40,698 nucleotides of DNA from Haloparvum sedimenti (GTDB lineage Archaea; Halobacteriota; Halobacteria; Halobacteriales; Haloferacaceae): positions 1-40,698 of the forward strand of contig NZ_LKIR01000075.1 of assembly GCF_001462205.1 (NCBI RefSeq), given 5' to 3'. The position numbers and the translations under genes were made by a program. Positions 1 through 8,163 of this stretch are shown in pieces (the stretch's first letter is position 1; every line of letters begins with the position of its first letter). Under the pieces are notes generated by a model. That model was given only the letters and a program-made list of their open reading frames with translations, made no database searches and was not told where the DNA came from.

Positions 1-30
1 GCGGGAGATTTGCGTCATAGACAACCGCAT
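1..30 (-). CDS. IS transposase, first codons only (partial)
   Basis: Ten codons are visible on the minus strand, starting with ATG at 30 or, in the same frame, ATG at 18 (MTQISR...). An in-frame stop lies just upstream of the first ATG, so the start is one of these two. The beginning resembles haloarchaeal IS5-group transposases, but almost all of the protein lies outside the window and the family cannot be proven. An identical start is present at 40667 on the plus strand. Confidence 0.5.
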   Translation of the reverse strand, partial: MRLSMTQISR

Positions 31-95
31 TCTCTCGCTTCAACTCCTTTGATTTAGCGGCCTAACTCGCTGCTGTATGGCGATTCAACACAGCC
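1..95 (-). mobile_element. Terminus of an IS5-like insertion sequence (partial, left window end)
   Basis: Positions 1-96 are the exact reverse complement of 40601-40696, so the window begins and ends inside two copies of one repeat. Read on the minus strand the repeat starts GGCTGTGTTGAATCGCC at about 95, which looks like a terminal inverted repeat. It reaches a start codon at 30 or 18 and continues out of the window. The element interrupts the phospholipase-D-like gene that resumes at 96. Assignment to the IS5 group rests on the terminus and the first transposase residues only and is tentative. Confidence 0.75.
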
Positions 96-1058
96 GTAAT
101 AACTGACGTAGAAGCGTGGGTAGGAACGTTCGGAGGAAGCTCTCGCCGGGAGATACAGAAACTCGTAGAATCGAATCAAGATCGAATACATAACATCCGC
201 GACATTCACGCTAAGGTAGTTATCTCCGACTATTCTGCTATTCTTGGGTCTGCAAATCTGACAGAAAAAGGAGTGACGGGACGGAGGGAGATGGGTGTTC
301 AATTTGAGGAGGACGACATCATCGAGGAGTTGCAAGATTGGTTCCTCAGCCTATGGTCGAAAAGCTCGTCAATCGACCTCGATGAATTTGAAGACCACAT
401 TCAATCCCTCTCTGCAATGCCGACGACGCATTCGGGAACCACGTCGTCGGTTACGTCCGAGGCTCCGCGAGTGAATGCCAGCTTCGTGAAGCAGGACGCC
501 CTGTCTGAGGACGACGTGGAGTCGGACGACGAAGCGCGGGAAACGTTGGTAGATATTCTCCAGATGGCTCCGAGTCAAGAGTGGGCGGATTCGTTCTTCG
601 ATCTGCTGGCCGACGTTATTCTCACTTGGGAACTCGAAAGCGACGACCCTCGTTTAGTGACCTCCATCGCTCAGAAAGACCGTATCGCGGTGTCCATCAA
701 CAACCGATACGTGTTGGGTGCGTTCCCAGCGGATGAACCTTCGACAGGTTTCACCATCGAGGATAGCACGAAGAACGTGGAGAGCCTCATCGAGGAGGCT
801 GACGAGTATATGGCGTTCGAGGCACTCTCAGGAGAGGACGAAGGCAGAACGCCGCATTGGGTCGAGTATAGTGCTTACCCCAAGCGGATGATGAACGACT
901 CGTTTCGCCGTGGGTGGATGAAAGCGATCTCCGACGAATTAGAGCGAGCATCTGGCTCCCCGTATCAGCAATATCACGAGCCACTGGTGTATCGAATGGC
1001 CGTCGATGCGGACTATAGAGAACTGATACTGCGGGATGCCTTCTTTGGGGGTCTGTGA
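96..1058 (+). pseudogene. Phospholipase-D-like (HKD) protein, 5' part removed by an IS
   Basis: The frame is open from the IS boundary at 96 to the stop at 1058, about 320 codons with no native start. Near its beginning it reads DIHAKVVISD, then GSANLTEKG about ten residues later, which is the H-x-K...GS-x-N signature of a PLD-superfamily catalytic half. An internal GTG at 273 would omit this motif. The remaining 240 residues are acidic and match no family I recognise. PLD-fold proteins include nucleases and helicase-linked restriction or defence components, but the N-terminus that would decide is missing. GC is visibly lower than in the rest of the window, which fits an accessory gene. Confidence 0.7.
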
Positions 1059-1164
1059 GTAACCATTAATCCAGATTTACCCAATCCACCGACGCTCGCC
1101 CCACCTCGATGGGTCGAAGTCCAGTGTCGATCGTGACCGCGATCAGCTGGATGTCGGCACTAAG

Positions 1165-1207
1165 CCCCTATCCTCAAAGGAGCGACCGCAGGGAGCGGAT
1201 TGGGAGG
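1165..1207 (+). other. Left-end hairpin of the IS200/IS605 element
   Basis: CCTATCC around 1167-1173 can pair with GGATTGG around 1197-1203 with one mismatch. A smaller CCGC/GCGG stem is nested inside. The block resembles the right-end hairpin at 2925-2970. In this family such hairpins are the single-stranded DNA structures bound by TnpA. The exact cleavage position is not evident. Confidence 0.5.
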
Positions 1208-1316
1208 AGATACAGCGTCGTTATCACTTGTCTATACATCGATACGCTTAGATGACCACAGGTCTACACAGTCGCAACTTTTTCGCATTGGGATACTATA
1301 CAATTAGAGGAACCCA

Positions 1317-1724
1317 ATGGAATATGACCTCGACTCGGGAGCGCACTCGACGTATTCCCTGCACTACCACCTGATACTCACCACGAAGTATCAGCGAGGA
1401 GTGCTAACCGAGGAGCGAACCCAATTCATTCACGAGGTCATCAGCGGGTTCACGGACAACTACGGTGTCGAACTGACGAACCTCGACGGCGAGGACGACC
1501 ACGTACACATCCTTTTCCGAGCGAAGCCAACGACAGACCTCGTGAAGTTCATCAACACGGTCAAGGGCGCGACCGCCCGCCGTATCCGCAATGAGTACGC
1601 GGACGAACTGAAGACCGAACTGTGGGGCGACTCATTCTGGAACGATTCGTACTGCCTCATCTCGACGGGGCAGGTGTCGCTGGATATGCTGAAACAGTAC
1701 GTCGAAGACCAGCGGGAGAGCTGA
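1317..1724 (+). CDS. tnpA: IS200/IS605 transposase TnpA (Y1 HUH family)
   Basis: This 135-residue protein has the full length of IS200-type TnpA. The HUH metal-binding motif is H62-V-H64 (DHVHILF) and the catalytic tyrosine is most likely Y128 in the C-terminal helix (KQYVEDQ). It nicks and rejoins single-stranded element ends, acting as a dimer. A purine-rich AGAGGA sits about 7 nt before the ATG, and an AT-rich TATA-like stretch lies at 1295-1306. The stop codon overlaps the ATG of tnpB by one base, implying translational coupling. No frameshift or missing residue is seen, so it may be active. Confidence 0.93.
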   Translation: MEYDLDSGAHSTYSLHYHLILTTKYQRGVLTEERTQFIHEVISGFTDNYGVELTNLDGEDDHVHILFRAKPTTDLVKFINTVKGATARRIRNEYADELKTELWGDSFWNDSYCLISTGQVSLDMLKQYVEDQRES

Positions 1725-2941
1725 TGTACTACACCTACAAGTACCGTCTCAAGCCGTCCGACGCCCACCGCGAGGAATTGGACCGCCACCGAGACATTTG
1801 TAGGCAACTGTACAACCACACGCTCTACCGTCTCAACGAGTACCAAGACGAACACGGCGAACTGCCGTCTATGACCACCCTCCGGTCGGAACTTCCCGAC
1901 CTCAAGGAGTGGTGGGACGGTCTCTCGGACGTGTACTCGAAAGTTCTCCAAACCGTCGTGGAACGCCTGTTCGACAACCTCAAAGGACTCTCGGCGCTCA
2001 AGAAGAACGGCTACGACATCGGTCAACTCAAGTGGAAGCCGCCACGGGAGTTCCGCAGTTTCACGTACAGTCAGTCCGGCTTCAAGCTCGACAAGAAGGG
2101 CGGTCAGACTGTCCTGTCGCTCTCGAAACTCGCGGATATTCCGATCCGGCTTCACCGCGCCATCCCCGACAATGCGACGCTCAAGCAAGTCACGGTCAAG
2201 AAGGAACCGACGGGCAAATGGTTCGCCACGTTCGGCGTCCAAATGGAACGTGAGGTACCCGAACCGCCTGAGAATCCCGAGAAATGCGTCGGCATCGACG
2301 TAGGGATTCTCAAGTACGCTCACGACACGGATGGAACCGCCGTGGGATCGCTCGATCTCTCCGACGAGCGTGAACGATTGGAGCGCGAGCAGCAGAAGCT
2401 CTCGCGGAAGCAACACGGGTCAAACAACTACGAGAAGCAACGACGACGCGTTGCGGAATGTCACGCAGATATCCGACGGAAACGCCGCGACTTCTTGCAT
2501 AAACTCTCGGCGTACTACGCTCGGAAGTACGACCTTGTGGCGGTCGAAGATCTGAACGTGAAGGGGATGATGGAGTCACCGTCGAACAGCCGCAACATGG
2601 CGTCTGCCGCGTGGCAGACGTTCCTCTCGTTGCTCGAATACAAGTGTGAGCGCGAGGGGACGCACCTCGTGGCGGTCAACCCGAGAGGGACGACCAAGGA
2701 GTGTGCGTCCTGCGGCGTCTCGACGGAGAAACCGTTGTGGGTCCGTGAACACTCCTGTCCTGCCTGCGATTTCGAGGCGGACAGGGACGCGAACGCGGCA
2801 TGGAACATTCTTTCTCGTGGCCTCGAAGACGTAGGAGTGGGATACTCCGAATCAACGCCTGTGGAGACTGCGCTCCCTGTGGATACGCCTGTATCTGCAA
2901 AGCGCGTCGTGGAAGCAGGAAGCCCTACCCTCAAGGAATGA
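1724..2941 (+). CDS. tnpB: TnpB, RNA-guided RuvC nuclease of the IS200/IS605 element
   Basis: The 405-residue protein starts at the ATG overlapping the tnpA stop, giving the family N-terminus MYYTYKYRLKP. RuvC residues are D192 (GIDVGI), E275 (AVEDLNV) and D355 (ADRDANAAWNI). The zinc ribbon is C327/C330 and C345/C348. TnpB proteins are known to bind an RNA made from the 3' end of their own gene and element, and to cut DNA matching the flank-derived guide, helping the element persist. All catalytic positions are intact. The last codons lie inside the right-end hairpin, so the coding region probably overlaps its own guide RNA. Confidence 0.95.
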   Translation: MYYTYKYRLKPSDAHREELDRHRDICRQLYNHTLYRLNEYQDEHGELPSMTTLRSELPDLKEWWDGLSDVYSKVLQTVVERLFDNLKGLSALKKNGYDIGQLKWKPPREFRSFTYSQSGFKLDKKGGQTVLSLSKLADIPIRLHRAIPDNATLKQVTVKKEPTGKWFATFGVQMEREVPEPPENPEKCVGIDVGILKYAHDTDGTAVGSLDLSDERERLEREQQKLSRKQHGSNNYEKQRRRVAECHADIRRKRRDFLHKLSAYYARKYDLVAVEDLNVKGMMESPSNSRNMASAAWQTFLSLLEYKCEREGTHLVAVNPRGTTKECASCGVSTEKPLWVREHSCPACDFEADRDANAAWNILSRGLEDVGVGYSESTPVETALPVDTPVSAKRVVEAGSPTLKE

Positions 2942-2970
2942 AGGGCGTCAGCCGTAAGCGAGTAGGGTAG
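2925..2970 (+). other. Right-end hairpin; candidate omega-RNA scaffold 3' portion
   Basis: CTACCCT at 2925-2931 pairs perfectly with AGGGTAG at 2964-2970, and the tnpB stop codon lies in the loop region. In IS200/IS605 elements the right end is both the TnpA substrate and the 3' scaffold of the TnpB guide RNA. Sense transcripts overlapping tnpB 3' ends have been described in haloarchaea. The guide would be read from the chromosomal flank starting at about 2973. The RNA itself is inferred, not seen. Confidence 0.55.
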
Positions 2971-2972
2971 TT

Positions 2973-3128
2973 CACGCGTTTCGATCCGGACGCCGTCCGC
3001 GAGGTCGTCGCACGGTCGCGGTCCGGCCGTCGGCGCTCGCCCGATCGCTTCGATCGCGCCGGTAGAGCCACCGCTCCCGGTTCGAGAACGGTCGTGGGCC
3101 GCAAGCCGGCCGTCGCTGCCTGCCCGCC
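2973..3128. other. Non-coding junction between IS200/IS605 element and chromosomal block
   Basis: No start-to-stop gene is evident. A plus-strand frame beginning just after the IS (FDPDAVREVVARSR) has coding-like composition but no start, and runs into the 3' end of the next gene on the other strand. It could be a scrap of a gene lost when the element arrived. Confidence is low. Confidence 0.3.
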
Positions 3129-3773
3129 TCAGGCGCGCTCCTCGGAGAGCGCGGCGATGCGGTCGGCGGTGGCGTCGGGGAGCGCCTGCCCCGGCGGCGG
3201 GAACTCGCCGTCGTAGTCGGCGGCGAGCTCGCGGGCGTACGTCTGCAGCTCGGTGGGGGGGTCGCCGCCCACGGCGGTCGTCCCGGCGACGACCGCGAGC
3301 TCGAAGACGTCCTCCTCGAGGTTGCGGTCGAGGTCCGCGGCCGCGGCGGGCGCGGCCTCCTCGCGGCGGGTCTGGTCGCGGCCGAACGCGCGGACCACGT
3401 CGACGGCGGCCGCGGCGGCCTCGGTGCGCGCGAGCAGGTAGAAGCCCCGCGAGACGAGCACGTCCGCGGCGAGGATGTCGAGGTCGGCGGCGATGTCCGC
3501 CTCCGCGGCCGCCTCCTCGACCCACGGCTCGTCGTGCGCGAGCCGGCGGGTGAGCCGGAGCCCCTCGTAGATCAGCTGGACGCCGGCGGCGCGGTCCGCG
3601 ACGGCGTCCATGTCCGCGGTCGGGTCCAGCGCGCGCGTGGCGACGAGCGCGAGGACGCCGGGCGTCACCGCCGCCGCAGCGAGTCTGTCGTCGAGGACCT
3701 CGCGGAGGCGCGCCGGCTCGATGTCGGCGACGGCCTCGCGCGCGGCGGCGCGTGCCCGCACGGCGTCGTCCAT
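3129..3773 (-). CDS. Haloarchaeal helical protein, possibly isoprenoid-synthase-like
   Basis: The predicted protein has 214 residues, is almost entirely alpha-helical and rich in Ala, Asp and Glu. The start is the ATG at 3773, beginning MDDAVRARAAAREAV; upstream in-frame sequence overlaps the divergent crotonase gene and is unlikely to be coding. The segment AAGVQLIYEGLRLTRRLAHD recalls helices of polyprenyl synthetases, but I see no DDxxD diphosphate-binding motif. If the fold is right it is probably a non-catalytic relative. It is divergent from the crotonase gene with a 60-bp gap. Function is unassigned. Confidence 0.75.
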   Translation of the reverse strand: MDDAVRARAAAREAVADIEPARLREVLDDRLAAAAVTPGVLALVATRALDPTADMDAVADRAAGVQLIYEGLRLTRRLAHDEPWVEEAAAEADIAADLDILAADVLVSRGFYLLARTEAAAAAVDVVRAFGRDQTRREEAAPAAAADLDRNLEEDVFELAVVAGTTAVGGDPPTELQTYARELAADYDGEFPPPGQALPDATADRIAALSEERA

Positions 3774-3833
3774 CGCCGGAAAGGAAGGCCGGGAAGGGCA
3801 AAGACCTTTGGAAACGACCCGTCTCTCCCCACC

Positions 3834-4526
3834 GTGATCCGCGCGACCGCGGACGGCCCGGTCCGGGTCGTCACCATCGACCGCCCCACTCGCCGCAACG
3901 CGCTCCGTCCCGAGGACCTCGACGCCCTCGCGGACGCCGTTCGCGAGACGAGCGAGCCCGTGGCGCTGCTCCGCGGCGCCGGCGACGCCTTCTGTGCCGG
4001 CGCCGACCTCGATGTCGTCGCAGACCTCGACGACCCCGAGGCGTTCGCACGTCGCGGGCAGCGGACCGCGCACGCCATCGAGACTGCCGACGCGGTGGTC
4101 GTGGCGGGCGTCGACGGCGCGGCCCGCGGGGGCGGGGTCGAACTCGCGCTCGCGGCCGACGTGCGCGTCGCGACGCCGGCGGCCACCTTCGGCGAACCGG
4201 GCGTCACCTTCGGCCTGTTCGGCGCGTGGGGCGGGACCGCTCGTCTTCCGCGGGTGATGGGCGAGGGCGAGGCGCTCGACTTCGCCTGCTCCGGACGCGT
4301 GCTCGACGCCGACGCGGCGCTCCGGACCGGCCTCGTCTCGCGAGTCGTCGACGACCCCCGGACCGTCGCCGATGAGATAGCGGCCAACGCGCCCGACGCG
4401 CTCGCGGTCCTGAAGCGCCGACTCCGCGACCGCCGGAGCGCGGAGGAACAGGAGGCGGCGGAGGCGGCCGCCTTCGGCGACCTCGTGCGGGAACACGCCG
4501 CGGATCTGGCCGCGGACAGGGAGTGA
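3834..4526 (+). CDS. Enoyl-CoA hydratase/isomerase (crotonase) family protein
   Basis: This 230-residue crotonase starts at GTG 3834 (MIRATADGPVRVVTIDRP). The oxyanion-hole elements are present: CAGADL around residue 57 and GAARGGGVELALAADVR around residue 95. At the two positions that carry the hydratase glutamates I read Gly (FGEPGVTFG) and Asp (EALDFACSG) by eye alignment. It may therefore be an isomerase, thioesterase or other crotonase activity rather than a true hydratase. It is also about 25 residues shorter than typical hydratases. No other beta-oxidation gene is adjacent. Family assignment is firm and the reaction is not. Confidence 0.88.
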   Translation: MIRATADGPVRVVTIDRPTRRNALRPEDLDALADAVRETSEPVALLRGAGDAFCAGADLDVVADLDDPEAFARRGQRTAHAIETADAVVVAGVDGAARGGGVELALAADVRVATPAATFGEPGVTFGLFGAWGGTARLPRVMGEGEALDFACSGRVLDADAALRTGLVSRVVDDPRTVADEIAANAPDALAVLKRRLRDRRSAEEQEAAEAAAFGDLVREHAADLAADRE

Positions 4527-4554
4527 CGGCGCCGTCGAGCGTGACGGCACCCTG

Positions 4555-5514
4555 TCACTCGACCGGGATCCGCGTCCTCCCGCGCTGCCGCCGACGGCGC
4601 TCCGCGTCGGCCCGTTCGGCCAGCCGCTCGACGCGCTCTTCGGTCGGGGGATGCGTAGAGATCCACCGCTCCAGCGTCGACTCCGTCTCGCGGTTGGTCG
4701 AGAGGGGACCGAGCGGCCACGCCGTCTCGGTCGCGCGCTCGATCCGCCGGAGCGCTCGCGCGAGCGCCAGCGGGTCGCCGGTCACCTCGACCGCGCGGTC
4801 GTCGGCCGCGAACTCCCGCCTGCGCGAGCGGGCGCGGACGAACAGCGTCGCCGCGAACAGGACCAGCACCGGCGCGGCGACGACGGCCCGGCGGAGTCGG
4901 CTCAGTGGACCGCGGCGGTCGCCCGGTCGGCCGCGCATCCACGCCGACCCGCGCGCGAGCCCCGACAGCGCGAGGATCGCGGGGAGGAAGGCGAGCGTCA
5001 CCAGACCGACCGCGGTCTGGACGACTCCCTGCGCGAGCGCGCGGCGGAGCCCGTCGTTGCGCTCCAGGTGGGCGAGCTCGTGGGCGACGATCCCCTCCAG
5101 TTCCGCGGGATCGAGCAGGCGGAACAGCGAGCGGTCGAGGACGAGCGCGCCGCGGTCGCTCCCGCCGACGGCGAAGGCGTTGGGTGCGCCCATCTCCCCG
5201 ACGTACAGCGTCGGCCGGTCCACGCCCATCCGCGCCGCGAGGTCGTCGATCCGGCGGTGGAGCCCGGGCGCGGCCGACCGCGGCAGCCGGTCCGTCGAGA
5301 GGGCGGCGAGCAGTTGGCTCGTGCCGACGCGGTAGCTCAGGTACGCGGACAGCAGGGTCGCGCCGACCAGGATCGCCGCCAGCGTCGGGGCGTCCGGGCG
5401 CGTCGCCCACAGCCACAGAAGCGCCCGGTAGCCGAGGAGCGCGGCCGCCAGATAGCCCGCGAGCAGGGCGACGCCGACCGCGGCCATGGCGACGCGCGCG
5501 GCGACTCGTCGCAT
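4555..5514 (-). CDS. htpX: M48-family membrane zinc metalloprotease, HtpX-like
   Basis: The 319-residue protein starts at ATG 5514 (MRRVAARVAMAAVG). Two hydrophobic segments near residues 5-60 are followed by a cytoplasmic-type protease domain. The zinc motif HEXXH is HELAH in IVAHELAHLERND, with the downstream glutamate in REFAADDRAVEVTG. A second membrane region lies between the two. HtpX proteases degrade misfolded membrane proteins in heat and membrane stress. The frame stays open upstream for about 100 codons, but that sequence is Arg/Ser-rich and overlaps the divergent gene start region, so I rejected it. Confidence 0.9.
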   Translation of the reverse strand: MRRVAARVAMAAVGVALLAGYLAAALLGYRALLWLWATRPDAPTLAAILVGATLLSAYLSYRVGTSQLLAALSTDRLPRSAAPGLHRRIDDLAARMGVDRPTLYVGEMGAPNAFAVGGSDRGALVLDRSLFRLLDPAELEGIVAHELAHLERNDGLRRALAQGVVQTAVGLVTLAFLPAILALSGLARGSAWMRGRPGDRRGPLSRLRRAVVAAPVLVLFAATLFVRARSRRREFAADDRAVEVTGDPLALARALRRIERATETAWPLGPLSTNRETESTLERWISTHPPTEERVERLAERADAERRRRQRGRTRIPVE

Positions 5515-5614
5515 CGGCCGGAAGTACGCGGGCGGTCCTGAAACAGGTTCCGGCGGTCGAGGCCCTCGGGACACACAGCGAAACCGGTAACACGACCGGC
5601 CGAGACGGGCGCGT

Positions 5615-6697
5615 ATGGACCCGCGTATCCGCGAACACGCAGAGATCATCGTCGACCACTCCGCCGGGGTCGAGGCCGGCGACGACGTGGTCATCCAGAT
5701 GCCCAAGGAGGCCGAGGACCTCGCCGTCGCGCTCCACGAGCTGTGCGGCGACCGCGGCGCGAACCCCCTCTGGCTCAACAACTCCGACCGCGCCGACCGC
5801 GCGTTCAAGCGCGCCGCGGGCGAGGCGTTCGAGGAACCGGCCCACGAGCGCGCCCTCTACGAGGAGACGGACGTCTTCATCATCGCCCGCGGCGGCGCCA
5901 ACGCCACCGAGGGCGCGGACGTCGACCCCGAGACGAACGCGGCGTACAACCGCGCACGCGCCGAGATCAAGAAGGAGCGCCTCTCGAAGACCTGGTGTCT
6001 CACGCAGTACCCCACCAGCGCCCACGCCCAGCTCGCGGGCATGAGCACCGAGGGCTACGAGAACTTCGTCTACGACGCGGTCTCGCTCGACTGGGACGAG
6101 CAGCGCGAGTTCCAGGCGCAGATGGTCGAGATCCTCGACGACGCCGACGAGGTGCAGATTCGTAGCGGCGAGGAGACGGACCTGACGCTCGACGTCTCGG
6201 GGATGAAGACGCTCAACGACTACGGCGAGGCGAACCTCCCCGGCGGCGAGGTGTTCACCGCGCCCGTCCGCGACGGCGTCGACGGCGAGGTGTACTTCGA
6301 CCTCCCCCTGTACCGCTACGGCCGGGAGATCGAGGACGTGCGCCTCACCTTCGCGGACGGCGAAGTGGTCGACCACTCCGCCGGCCGCAACGAGGACCTG
6401 CTGACCGGCATCCTCGAGACCGACGCGGGCTCGCGCCGCCTCGGCGAGCTCGGCATCGGGATGAACCGCGCCATCGACCGGTTCACCTACAACATGCTGT
6501 TCGACGAGAAGATGGGCGACACCGTCCACATGGCGGTCGGATCCGCCTACGAGGACTGCGTTCCGGAGGAGAACGAGTTGAACGAGTCCGCCGAGCACGT
6601 CGACATGATCGTCGACATGAGCGAGGACTCCGTCATCGAGGTCGACGGCGAGGTCGTCCAGCGCGACGGCACGTTCGTCTTCGAGGACGACTTCTAG
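5615..6697 (+). CDS. Aminopeptidase of the M29 family (AmpS/PepS-like)
   Basis: The 360-residue protein has the length of M29 aminopeptidases. These are dinuclear metal enzymes that remove N-terminal residues from peptides in the cytoplasm. Signatures include LPGGEVFTAP, LGELGIGMN and the block DEKMGDTVHMAVGSAYED, which carry the conserved Glu, His, Tyr and Asp metal or catalytic positions. The start is ATG 5615 (MDPRIREHAEII), with a TATA-like element (CGGTAACAC) about 28 nt upstream, suggesting a leaderless or near-leaderless transcript. It is transcribed divergently from the HtpX-like gene, and both are proteolytic. Confidence 0.93.
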   Translation: MDPRIREHAEIIVDHSAGVEAGDDVVIQMPKEAEDLAVALHELCGDRGANPLWLNNSDRADRAFKRAAGEAFEEPAHERALYEETDVFIIARGGANATEGADVDPETNAAYNRARAEIKKERLSKTWCLTQYPTSAHAQLAGMSTEGYENFVYDAVSLDWDEQREFQAQMVEILDDADEVQIRSGEETDLTLDVSGMKTLNDYGEANLPGGEVFTAPVRDGVDGEVYFDLPLYRYGREIEDVRLTFADGEVVDHSAGRNEDLLTGILETDAGSRRLGELGIGMNRAIDRFTYNMLFDEKMGDTVHMAVGSAYEDCVPEENELNESAEHVDMIVDMSEDSVIEVDGEVVQRDGTFVFEDDF

Positions 6698-6752
6698 ATC
6701 GGCGCGTCGAGCCGCCGTCCACTCCGCGCCTCGGAAGTCCGGTCCGGCTCGA

Positions 6753-7691
6753 CTACGCCTCGCGCTCGGCCTCCCGGATCCCCAGATCCGGCCCGAGCGT
6801 CACGGTCAACGTCTCGTCACTCTCGGGGATGGCCACGCGGAGCGCCCACGGGTCGCGGTCGAGGACCTCGACGTACTCGTCGCTGACGCACCACGGGAGC
6901 GTCCAGTAGGGGGTCGCCGAGAGGTCGACGCCGCGCTCGCGGTAGAAGGACACCACGTCCGACTGGTCCAGAAGCGAGAGGCCGACCGACGAACGGAGCC
7001 GGTGGCGGCACTGCGCGCAGACGTGTTCGACGTGGACCGAGAGCCCGAGCGGGGCGTCCTCGGGCTCGTCCGCCTCCACGATGTTCGTGGTCATCCGACC
7101 GTTACACTCGGGGCAGACCCCGTCCGCGGCCAGACAGTGGAGGTGGCGCACGCGCTGGTCGAACGCGCGCAGCAGTTCGGTCTCGTCGCGGTCGTTGAGC
7201 CCGCCCGGCGGGAAGGCGTACTTCCCGTGGGGCTTGCCGCAGTCGGGGCAGGCGACCGCGAACGTCTCGTCGGCGTAGCTCGCTCGCAGCTCCGCGCCGC
7301 AGTCGACGCAGGGGTCGCCGACGCCGAACGGCTCCACGTCCGGCGACTCGTTGAAGGTGCCCGCGAGCACCGCGCGCACGACGGCCTTGCCCGCGTGTCT
7401 GAGGTCGTACCCCTCGTCGGTCCGCACCACGAACTGGTCCGTGAGCTTCCCGAGGTGGTAGTTGAACTGCGCGGAGTCGCGCATGCCGACCTCTCGGCGG
7501 AGGTCCGAGAACCGCACCGGCGTCTCCTCGCTCCGCCACAGCGCCTCGAGGATGGACAGCCGCGTCTCGCTGGCGACCACGGAGAAGGCGTCCGCGGGCG
7601 ACATGCAGTCGTCGCAGGCCAGAAGCTCCTCCGCGTCCGCCTCGCGTCGCCCGCGCCGGTCCCGCTCCGGTGACGTGCTCGCCTCGCTCAT
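6753..7691 (-). CDS. HTH regulator (ArsR-like) with C-terminal zinc-ribbon region
   Basis: This 312-residue protein has a winged-helix domain at about residues 30-105: ASETRLSILEALWRSEET, then SAQFNYHLGKL as recognition region. A long C-terminal part follows with CVDCG...CPDCG, CPECN and CAQC pairs that should bind zinc. Such two-part proteins are common in haloarchaea and are presumed transcription factors; the ligand is unknown. The start is ATG 7691, preceded by GGGGC; an in-frame ATG at 7718 is an alternative. No co-transcribed partner is present, so the target cannot be inferred. Confidence 0.85.
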   Translation of the reverse strand: MSEASTSPERDRRGRREADAEELLACDDCMSPADAFSVVASETRLSILEALWRSEETPVRFSDLRREVGMRDSAQFNYHLGKLTDQFVVRTDEGYDLRHAGKAVVRAVLAGTFNESPDVEPFGVGDPCVDCGAELRASYADETFAVACPDCGKPHGKYAFPPGGLNDRDETELLRAFDQRVRHLHCLAADGVCPECNGRMTTNIVEADEPEDAPLGLSVHVEHVCAQCRHRLRSSVGLSLLDQSDVVSFYRERGVDLSATPYWTLPWCVSDEYVEVLDRDPWALRVAIPESDETLTVTLGPDLGIREAEREA

Positions 7692-7814
7692 GCCCCTAAC
7701 TGGCGCGTCCGGCCCCATAACCGTTGCCCGAACCGGATTTTTGTAGAACGTCTGAAACGAACGACGACCGCCGTCACCACAAAGAACTTGCTCACCGGGG
7801 GCGATTCGCCGACG

Positions 7815-8030
7815 ATGCTCACCACGGTAGCCCTCCAGGGCGGCGCGGGAGCGATCTTCGGCCTGATCGGGATCCTCCTGCTCGTCGCCCACCTCGCGCT
7901 GATCGTCTGGACGTACAGCGACGCCGAGTCCAACAGCAGTCACCCCGCGTTCCTCTGGGCCATCGTCGTCTTCCTCGCGCCGCTCCTGGGGATCGTTCTG
8001 TACCTGCTGCTCGGCCGCGACCGCCTGTAG
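7815..8030 (+). CDS. Small membrane protein with PLDc_N-type domain
   Basis: The 71-residue protein has two transmembrane helices separated by SDAESNSSHPAFLW, the pattern of the PLDc_N domain, which is often found alone in prokaryotes. The second helix ends in LYLLLGRDRL, matching the family YLLLGR ending. ATG 7815 is preferred; a TTG at 7788 would add nine residues. Function is unknown, and membrane stress or cardiolipin-synthase relationships are only by domain name. It is divergent from the HTH regulator, whose start lies 124 bp away. Confidence 0.8.
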   Translation: MLTTVALQGGAGAIFGLIGILLLVAHLALIVWTYSDAESNSSHPAFLWAIVVFLAPLLGIVLYLLLGRDRL

Positions 8031-8163
8031 CGCGGCCGCCCGGGTGGCGACGAAGTGTCCCCCGACGGCCGGCAGTTCCTCAAACGAGTTTCAGTAAGCT
8101 CCGGTACATAATTGTTCTTCTGCTTACACTTATCTGGGTTTCGGTCCATCGTTTACACGAGTC

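Larger units (their letters stand above)
1165..2972 (+). mobile_element. IS200/IS605-family element (tnpA-tnpB)
   Basis: The element has a Y1 transposase and a TnpB with all expected catalytic residues, overlapping by 1 bp. It is bounded by related imperfect hairpins at about 1165-1207 and 2925-2970. Both ends contain a similar CCTAYCCTCAA block, as expected of subterminal hairpins recognised by TnpA. There are no terminal inverted repeats, also typical. Outer borders are approximate because members of this family make no target duplication. It lies between the broken PLD gene and a conserved chromosomal block, so it may mark the edge of an accessory region. Confidence 0.8.

Noticed and set aside
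1-2972. A defence island comprising the PLD protein and TnpB
   Set aside because: Only one truncated PLD gene and one ordinary transposon are present. No helicase, methylase or toxin gene supports a defence system.
3040-3110. tRNA-like GGTTCGAGA segment
   Set aside because: No complete cloverleaf, acceptor stem or anticodon arm can be drawn around it.
3665-6598. A 977-codon open frame on the minus strand
   Set aside because: It covers convincing genes on both strands, its product is Arg/Ala-rich and low in complexity, and it has no recognisable domain. Long shadow frames are normal at this GC content.
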